Both the position numbers and the translations under genes were made by a program. From contig JAPOKJ010000031.1 in the NCBI GenBank assembly GCA_029977705.1, positions 1 to 42,055 on the forward strand: 42,055 nt of DNA, given 5' to 3'. The notes under the pieces are model-generated. The model had not been told where the DNA came from. It did not search any database and worked only from the letters and a program-made list of their open reading frames with translations. The stretch is from Burkholderiales bacterium. GTDB taxonomy: Bacteria; Pseudomonadota; Gammaproteobacteria; Burkholderiales; Burkholderiaceae_E. Below are positions 36,928 through 42,055 of this stretch, piece after piece (the first letter of the stretch is position 1; every line of letters starts with the position of its first letter).

Positions 36928-37448
36928 GCGGATCGGTTGTCCTGCTCGACCCAACCTCCGAGTTGTCACCTGCCGCGCGTGCCTTGCATGCCCGGCCGGC
37001 GTCGCTCGAAGGGCTGTGTGTCGGCATCCTCGATATTTCCAAGGCACGCGGCAACGTGTTCCTCGATCGCATCGGCGAGTTGCTCCTTGCCCAGGGTGTG
37101 GCGGTGAAGCGTTATCGCAAGCCAACCTTTACGCGTCCGGCGCCCGATGCACTCAGGCAGCAGATTGCGTCGGAATGCAACCTGGTCGTCGAGGGGCTGG
37201 CAGACTGAGGATCCTGCACGTCGTGCTGTATGCATGACATCGCAGATTTCGAAGGTCGCGGTATCCCCGGCGTTGGCGTTGCTTCCACTGAATTTGTATC
37301 GGCCGCGGCGGCGCAGGCCAAAACCCTTGGGCTTGATCCCAGGATGGTGTTCGTGCCTCATCCGATCCAGGACCGAAGCGATGCGGAACTGCGCAGCCTG
37401 GCGGAGGCGGCGGTGGCGCAGATCGTTCAGGCAATCACCAGGAATTGA
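36924..37448 (+). CDS. UGSC-type selenoprotein (in-frame UGA read as selenocysteine)
   Basis: Read through the TGA at 37206-37208, this is one 174-residue protein with selenocysteine at position 95, in the motif U95-G96-S97-C98-T-S-C101-C102. Without read-through the gene would appear as a 94-residue stub plus a separate ORF starting at the ATG at 37230. Evidence for read-through: the frame stays open 79 codons beyond the TGA with protein-like sequence (IADFEGRGIPGVGV), a SECIS-like hairpin follows at the expected distance, and selB, selA and selC lie directly downstream. The N-terminal part (VVLLDPTSELSP, LCVGILDISKARGNVFLDRI) suggests a Rossmann-like alpha/beta fold, with Sec at the end of strand NLVVEGLAD. 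AAGGAG lies eight bases before the ATG. It belongs to what I recall as the UGSC family, known with Cys or Sec at this site; the activity is unknown, and a redox or thiol-selenol role is inferred. Confidence 0.93.
37209..37245 (+). promoter_or_regulatory. Bacterial SECIS element
   Basis: Directly after the UGA, 18 nt precede a 5-nt apical loop (TGTAT, 37227-37231), the same distance and loop size as I recall for the E. coli fdhF SECIS. The upper stem is 7 bp (GTCGTGC 37220-37226 with GCATGAC 37232-37238, one G-U pair). A lower stem CTGC/GCAG (37214-37217, 37242-37245) is separated from it by a small internal loop. The apical loop carries a G at its second position and flanking U residues, which SelB recognises in known elements. 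Confidence 0.82.
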
Positions 37449-37460
37449 GCTTGAGCGTCA

Positions 37461-37486
37461 CGGGCGGGCGGTCGCTCGCCTGCCCG
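37461..37486 (+). promoter_or_regulatory. Stable hairpin between the selenoprotein gene and selB
   Basis: CGGGCGGGCG (37461-37470), loop GTCGCT, CGCCTGCCCG (37477-37486): a 10-bp stem with one G-U pair, nearly all G-C. It is 12 bp after the selenoprotein stop and 13 bp before the selB ATG, with no T-run. It may lower read-through into selB, protect the upstream message, or control selB translation, since selB has no good Shine-Dalgarno. Confidence 0.7.
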
Positions 37487-37499
37487 CTGGATCCTGGTC

Positions 37500-39443
37500 A
37501 TGATCATCGCGACCGCCGGTCACGTGGATCATGGCAAGACCAGCCTGGTTCGGGCTTTGACCGGCATTGACACGGATCGCCTCGCCGAGGAAAAGCGGCG
37601 CGGCATGTCGATTGATCTTGGCTTTGCCTACGCGGACTTCGGTCTGGCGCAAGCGATTGGTTTTGTCGACGTCCCGGGTCATGAGCGCTTTGTGCGCAAT
37701 ATGCTGGCCGGGGTGGGCAGCGTTGACAGCGCCCTGATTGTCGTGGCGGCCGACGATGGCCCCATGCCGCAGACCCTGGAGCATGTGGCCATTCTCGACA
37801 CCCTGGGCATTGTCAGTGCCGTGGTCGCACTGACCAAGATCGATCGCGTCGATCCGGATCGTGTCACCCAGGTGGGCGCCGAGGTTCAAGCCTTGCTGGC
37901 CAACACGGGCATGCAGCAGGCTGCCATGTTTCCGGTCGTGGCCAGCACGGGCGAGGGCTGTGAAGCCCTGCGCGCGCATCTGGTGGATCTTGCCCGTGCA
38001 CGGGATCGTCGCCTCTCGGCTGGGCTGGATGGCCTGCAACATTCCCCGCAGGGATACTTTCGCCTGAGTGTTGATCGGGCCTTCCTGTTGCCGGGCGCCG
38101 GAATCGTTGTGTCGGGCGCGGTGCAGTCGGGGAAGGTCGAGGTGGGCGATCAGGTGCTGATTTCACCGGGCGGGATCGAAGCCCGGATCCGTAGCCTGCA
38201 TGCACAGAACCAGCCGGCCCAGGCGGCGTTCGCCGGTCAGCGCTGTGCCTTGAATCTGGTCGGAGCCGGCTTGGGCAAGGACAGTGTCGGGCGCGGCGAT
38301 TGGATCGTGTCACCCCCCCTGCACGCACCCACCCGGCATCTGGATGTGCGCGTCAAGCTGCTCGCCGGTGAGCCCCTATTGAAGGACGGCGCGATGGTGC
38401 AAGTGCATCTGTCTGCAGCCTCGGTGGCTGCGCGGATCGGGCTCTTGCAGTCGAAAAGCCTGGCGGCCGGTCAGCAGGCCTGGGCACGACTGGTGCTCGA
38501 TCAGCCGCTTGCGGCGCTGCGCGGTGATCGTTTCGTGCTGCGGGATCAGGCCGCCCAGCGCACGCTTGGCGGCGGCCGGGTGATCGACCCCTTTGGTCCC
38601 GAGCGCGGCCGCGCAAAGCCCGCGCGGCTTCTGGAACTGGAGGCCATGTCCTGCGACGACGCGCCGCAGGCTTTGCAGCAACTGTTGGCGCTCCGACCCG
38701 ACGGTCTCGATCTGGCCAGCTTCGCCCGCAGCTGGAATCTGGACGATCAGCAGCAGGCGCACCTGCGAAAGGGGCCGGGCCTTCGGATCGTGCGCATTAA
38801 GGGCGCTGATCTCGCGGTCAGTGAGTCGAGCTGGAACGCACTTGGCGTCGAGATCCTCGACACGGTCGCGACACATCATCAACAGCACAAGGACAGGACC
38901 GGGCTTGCCGAGAGCGAGTTGTTGGCGGGCGTCCCCCCAAGCCGCCGGGAGATCCGGCGGGCTGCCGCGCGCGCCTTGCTCGATACGGGCCAGCTGGTTC
39001 GCGATGGCATGATGATCCGCCTGCCGGACCACCAGGCGGTCCTGACGCAAAAAGACCAAATCATGCTGGAGCGGATTCAGGCCAAGCTGCAGGGCACTGG
39101 ATTGCGGCCGCCCATCGTGGGCGAGCTGGCCACGGTGCTCGATGTCGATCCCGCCGCGCTGCTGGTCATCCTGCAGGCTTTCAGTCAAAGAGGCTATCTT
39201 GCAGCCGTCGCCAGCAATCGGTTCTACCTGCCTGAGACGATAGCGAAACTGGTGCAGATCGCGCGTGACCTTGCTGACGAATCCCCCGCGACGGGATTCG
39301 ACGCGGCTGCGTTTCGGGATCGTTCGGGCATCGGCCGCAATTCGACCATTCAAGTGCTGGAATTTCTTGATCGGCAGGGCTTTACGCGCTTTGCACGAAA
39401 CCGCCGATGGATGGCCGATCCTGATGATCGATCCGGGAACTGA
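37500..39443 (+). CDS. selB: Selenocysteine-specific elongation factor SelB
   Basis: A 647-residue GTPase that carries Sec-tRNA to the ribosome and binds the SECIS hairpin. The G-domain motifs are GHVDHGKT (7-14), DVPGH (57-61) and TKID (112-115). Two EF-Tu-like beta-barrels follow, with GYFRLSVDRAFLLPGAGIVVSG at the start of domain II. The C-terminal third has winged-helix SECIS-binding domains, with DVDPAALLVILQAFSQRGYL and a final GIGRNSTIQVLEFLDRQGFTR (the usual SelB ending). The length is typical. Finding SelB with SelA and selC beside it makes UGA decoding in this organism near certain. selA starts 3 bp after its stop. Confidence 0.97.
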   Translation: MIIATAGHVDHGKTSLVRALTGIDTDRLAEEKRRGMSIDLGFAYADFGLAQAIGFVDVPGHERFVRNMLAGVGSVDSALIVVAADDGPMPQTLEHVAILDTLGIVSAVVALTKIDRVDPDRVTQVGAEVQALLANTGMQQAAMFPVVASTGEGCEALRAHLVDLARARDRRLSAGLDGLQHSPQGYFRLSVDRAFLLPGAGIVVSGAVQSGKVEVGDQVLISPGGIEARIRSLHAQNQPAQAAFAGQRCALNLVGAGLGKDSVGRGDWIVSPPLHAPTRHLDVRVKLLAGEPLLKDGAMVQVHLSAASVAARIGLLQSKSLAAGQQAWARLVLDQPLAALRGDRFVLRDQAAQRTLGGGRVIDPFGPERGRAKPARLLELEAMSCDDAPQALQQLLALRPDGLDLASFARSWNLDDQQQAHLRKGPGLRIVRIKGADLAVSESSWNALGVEILDTVATHHQQHKDRTGLAESELLAGVPPSRREIRRAAARALLDTGQLVRDGMMIRLPDHQAVLTQKDQIMLERIQAKLQGTGLRPPIVGELATVLDVDPAALLVILQAFSQRGYLAAVASNRFYLPETIAKLVQIARDLADESPATGFDAAAFRDRSGIGRNSTIQVLEFLDRQGFTRFARNRRWMADPDDRSGN

Positions 39444-39446
39444 ACC

Positions 39447-40871
39447 ATGACGCACACACCGGCTCAACCTCGCCTGCGGTTTCCCTCGGTGGACCGCCTT
39501 GCGAGCCATGCCCAGAGCCTGGACTTGATCGATCGCTTCGGTCGAACGGCGCTGGTGGACGCCATTCGCGCTGAACTCACTTCCCGGCGACTGCTGGCCC
39601 AGTCGGCTGACGCAAGCCTTGAGCCGCCTCCTTCAGATGAAACAGTGATTCTTTCGGCGGTCGCAGCCAGGCTCGACGAGGCCTTCCAGCCCAGCCTTCG
39701 GGCAGTCCTGAACCTGACCGGGACAGTCCTGCACACCAACCTGGGCCGTGCGCCTTTGCCTCAGGAAGCGCTCGACGCCATTGTGGCCACCGCTGCCGGC
39801 GCCAGCAACCTCGAATTCGACCTGGAACGCGGCGTACGGGGTGATCGGGACGATCACGTCGAGGCCTTGCTCTGCAAGGCGACCGGCGCGCAGGCCGCGA
39901 CCGTGGTGAACAACAATGCGGCGGCACTGCTGTTGGTGCTCAACGCGCTGGCCTTCCGGCGTGAGGTGCCGGTGTCGCGCGGAGAACTCATCGAGATCGG
40001 GGGCTCGTTCCGATTGCCGGAGATCATGGCGCGCGCAGGTTGTCGGCTGATTGAAGTCGGCACCACCAACCGTACCCATTTGCACGATTTCACGGAGGCC
40101 ATGGGTTCGAAGACGGCCCTGGTGATGAAGGTGCACGCCAGCAATTTCAAGGTGCAGGGTTTTACGGCCAGTGTGCCGGAGGCCGCGCTGGCACAGGCCT
40201 GCCATGAGCGCGACATTCCATTCGTCAGTGATCTTGGCGCTGGCTCGCTGATTGATCTGACGCGATTTGGCTTGCCGGCCGAGCCGACGCCGGCACAAGC
40301 CATCGCACAGGGCGCCGACCTGGTGACCTTCAGTGGCGACAAACTCCTGGGCGGGCCACAGGTGGGCATCATCGTTGGCAAGGCCGACCTGATTGCAAAG
40401 ATCAAGCGCAATCCCTTGAAGCGTGCCCTTCGCATCGACAAGATGAGCATGGCGGCACTTGAAGCCGTGCTGCGCCTTTACCTCAACCCGGACAAGCTTG
40501 CCGAGCGCTTGCCGGTCTTGCGCCTGCTGACGCGCCCGGCGCAGGAAATCCGCGCGATGGCCGAGAGGGTGCGCCCCCAGATGGCGCTCTGCCTGGAGGC
40601 CTGCGCGGACGTGCATTGCATCGACTGCCTGAGCGAGATCGGGTCCGGCTCGCAACCGACTGAGCAATTGCCCAGCGCAGGCCTTGTCATCGTTCCACGC
40701 GCCGCGCGCGGGCGCGGAGGCTTGTTGCTTCGCCTGCAGGCCGCATTGCGGGCCTTGCCCGTGCCGGTCATCGGACGCATCGAGAAGGATGGACTGGTGC
40801 TGGATTTTCGCTGCCTGGAAGACGAGCATCAACTCCTGGCACAGTTCGATCAATTGAGGAATTTTTCATGA
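39447..40871 (+). CDS. selA: L-seryl-tRNA(Sec) selenium transferase
   Basis: A 474-residue PLP enzyme (a decamer in bacteria) that turns Ser-tRNA(Sec) into Sec-tRNA(Sec) with selenophosphate. The PLP lysine is Lys299 in FSGDKLLGGPQ. Other family segments are INLTGTVLHTNLG-like VLNLTGTVLHTNLGRAPL, the ERG-RGDRDDH stretch, VVNNNAAALLL and GGSFRLPEIM. The N-terminal helical domain that binds the tRNA is present (RFPSVDRL onward). In many bacteria selA precedes selB; here selB comes first. The stop overlaps the start of the next gene by 4 bp. selD, needed for selenophosphate, is not in the window. Confidence 0.97.
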   Translation: MTHTPAQPRLRFPSVDRLASHAQSLDLIDRFGRTALVDAIRAELTSRRLLAQSADASLEPPPSDETVILSAVAARLDEAFQPSLRAVLNLTGTVLHTNLGRAPLPQEALDAIVATAAGASNLEFDLERGVRGDRDDHVEALLCKATGAQAATVVNNNAAALLLVLNALAFRREVPVSRGELIEIGGSFRLPEIMARAGCRLIEVGTTNRTHLHDFTEAMGSKTALVMKVHASNFKVQGFTASVPEAALAQACHERDIPFVSDLGAGSLIDLTRFGLPAEPTPAQAIAQGADLVTFSGDKLLGGPQVGIIVGKADLIAKIKRNPLKRALRIDKMSMAALEAVLRLYLNPDKLAERLPVLRLLTRPAQEIRAMAERVRPQMALCLEACADVHCIDCLSEIGSGSQPTEQLPSAGLVIVPRAARGRGGLLLRLQAALRALPVPVIGRIEKDGLVLDFRCLEDEHQLLAQFDQLRNFS

Positions 40872-41764
40872 CTGCAGAGGTCATCAACCTGGGGCCGGTC
40901 TCGGTCTACCTGGGAGCCAAATCCGGGAAATATCCGGACGGCAATCAAGTCATCGTGCGTGGCAAGGAGATGAGCGTCGCCTTCGACACGCCCCTGGTTT
41001 CCCTGAGTATCGCGCAGGTCTTGCGACATGTCGATCAGGTGGTGCTGGGGCATGCCCACGAAGATCACCTGGTCGGCCTGCATCTGATCCCGGAGGTGCC
41101 GGTGCAGGCGCCGCTCGCAGATCTCAAGGCTGTCCAGAGCGAAGCGGGCCTGGCGGCGCACTATGGCTATCGACCGCAGACGCTGGCCAAGGTCATGCCG
41201 CGCATGATCAAGGATTTTCATTACCTGCCGCGACCGGACGCGACCGGCTATGCGGATGGCGCCACCTGGGACCTGGGGGGTGGCGTGAAGATCCGGGCGA
41301 TCCACATGCCCGGTCATACCTCAGGCCATACGGTCTTGCTGGTCGAACCGGAAGGCATTGCCTTCATCGGTGATATCGACCTGTCCGGATTTGGCCCCTA
41401 CTATGGCGACGCAACCTCGAATCTGGCGCAATTCCGGAAAAGCATGCTTGCCGTCGAACACATTCCGGCCAAGGTGTGGATCACCTCGCATCACAAGGCG
41501 GTGATCCGTGATCGTGACCAGTTCCTGAGCCTGCTCAGGGCGTTCCGCCAGAAAGTGGACGACCGCGACACGGCGATCCTGGATTCGATCGGCAGCCTCG
41601 CCCCATCGTTCGAGGAAATCGCCCGTCGGCGCTTCGTCTATCCCGAAGACTATGAATCGGATTTCGTGCCCGATGTCGAGCGCCATTGCCTGCAGCAGCA
41701 CCTGAGCGGCCTCGTCCAGATGGGGCGCCTCGCGCTGCGCGAGGGGCGCTATCAAAGAACTTGA
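40868..41764 (+). CDS. Metallo-beta-lactamase-fold hydrolase in the selenocysteine operon
   Basis: A 298-residue protein with a full metallo-hydrolase ligand set: H62-A-H64-E-D66-H67 (HAHEDH), His150 in HMPGHTSGHT, Asp169 or Asp171 in FIGDIDLSGFG, and His208/His209 in TSHHK. That pattern supports a two-metal site as in glyoxalase II and related hydrolases. The C-terminal 90 residues are helical. GAGGA lies about eight bases before the ATG, which overlaps the selA stop by 4 bp, so it is made together with SelA. It sits between selA and selC. No role for this family in selenium metabolism is known to me; the link rests on gene order. Removal of selenium or sulphur adducts or proofreading of intermediates are guesses. 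Confidence 0.88.
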   Translation: MTAEVINLGPVSVYLGAKSGKYPDGNQVIVRGKEMSVAFDTPLVSLSIAQVLRHVDQVVLGHAHEDHLVGLHLIPEVPVQAPLADLKAVQSEAGLAAHYGYRPQTLAKVMPRMIKDFHYLPRPDATGYADGATWDLGGGVKIRAIHMPGHTSGHTVLLVEPEGIAFIGDIDLSGFGPYYGDATSNLAQFRKSMLAVEHIPAKVWITSHHKAVIRDRDQFLSLLRAFRQKVDDRDTAILDSIGSLAPSFEEIARRRFVYPEDYESDFVPDVERHCLQQHLSGLVQMGRLALREGRYQRT

Positions 41765-41844
41765 AGGCTACCCTTGCCCGGTTTCGTTTCGCCCTGAGCA
41801 TGCGCGGTGTGTGGCACGTGCTGGGATAGGATCAAGGCTGATAC

Positions 41845-41938
41845 GGAAGAGACATGCTCCCGGTGGGGTGCCCGGACTTCAAACCCGGTGAGGGGCGTTC
41901 GACGTCCCTGGTGAGTTCGACTCTCATTCTCTTCCGCC
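41845..41938 (+). tRNA. selC: tRNA-Sec (anticodon UCA)
   Basis: The bacterial tRNA-Sec fold is clear: an 8-bp acceptor stem (GGAAGAGA/TCTCTTCC), a D-arm closing through TGCTCC/GGGGTG with wobble pairs, an anticodon loop CTTCAAA (UCA at 41879-41881), a long variable arm and the T-arm GTGAG-TTCGACT-CTCAT. The discriminator is G (41936). Bases 41937-41939 are CCC rather than CCA, so the 3' CCA is not fully encoded. The 31:39 position at the top of the anticodon stem is an A-C mismatch (41876, 41884). Confidence 0.95.
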
Positions 41939-42055
41939 CTCCGGTTTTCCTGAATCCGGCCCGCAGACTCTGCTGGCGGCCTGGCACAAACCTGTCCCAC
42001 CCAGCATGCGCAAGGCCCAGACAGCCTGGGTGTGGCTACCCGCCGCGCAGGCATC
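41939..42055. other. Right end of window, no gene seen
   Basis: After tRNA-Sec no open frame is convincing. Small G-C-rich inverted repeats occur (GCAG-ACT-CTGC around 41960, and CACCCAG at 41998-42004 with CTGGGTG at 42026-42032), but none is followed by a T-run. They may be part of the next transcription unit outside the window. Confidence 0.4.

Noticed and set aside
37230-37448. A separate small gene starting at the ATG in the UGSC region
   Set aside because: It has no ribosome-binding site, its ATG lies in the SECIS loop, and its frame continues the upstream gene across the UGA.
41762-41800. A second selenocysteine UGA at the end of the MBL gene
   Set aside because: The frame closes about ten codons later with no SECIS-like hairpin and no motif.

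Overview
The window looks like a chromosome segment of a high-GC betaproteobacterium, most likely order Burkholderiales. Three things point there: a leuC-leuD-leuB-asd-fimV-truA-trpF-trpB-trpA-accD-folC-SPOR-cvpA-purF run whose order I recall as conserved in that order; a hemD-hemX-hemY set; and a Bug/TctC-type periplasmic binding protein. I cannot name a genus from sequence alone.

Layout. 1-4009: the end of an aldehyde dehydrogenase gene, a small integral membrane protein, a saccharopine-dehydrogenase-like oxidoreductase overlapping a threonine/serine dehydratase, and a beta carbonic anhydrase. 4041-7258 (minus): hemD-hemX-hemY, without hemC beside it. Divergent from hemD is a lone error-prone polymerase gene, dnaE2, under a perfect LexA box. 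10579-10658: a 16-bp tandem repeat that runs into the 3' end of a membrane diguanylate cyclase gene. 12350-32418 (minus, all one direction): purF, cvpA, a SPOR protein, folC, accD, trpA, trpB, trpF, truA, fimV, asd, leuB, leuD, leuC, an M48 lipoprotein protease, an MFS transporter and aroC. They are listed here by rising coordinate; transcription runs the other way. A strong intrinsic terminator separates fimV from truA. 32518-34987: an orphan Tat-exported TctC protein convergent with gltX.

35113-41938 is the most interesting part: a compact selenocysteine module between tRNA-Val(CAC) and tRNA-Sec(UCA). It holds, all on the plus strand, a thioredoxin-fold fusion protein of unknown function, a UGSC-type selenoprotein read through an in-frame UGA, selB, selA, a metallo-beta-lactamase-fold protein and selC. 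A hairpin begins just after the UGA with the same spacing and loop size that I recall for the E. coli fdhF SECIS. The selenoprotein gene overlaps its upstream partner by 4 bp, so the two are probably translationally coupled and work together. No formate dehydrogenase and no selD are in view. The module thus carries the Sec-insertion machinery next to what may be its main client; selenophosphate must come from a selD elsewhere.

Start codons were moved inward from the longest open frame where family alignment, a Shine-Dalgarno sequence or an overlapping control site called for it (dnaE2, trpA, accD, fimV, asd, leuB, gltX, the dehydratase, the TctC protein, cvpA, folC and the thioredoxin fusion).
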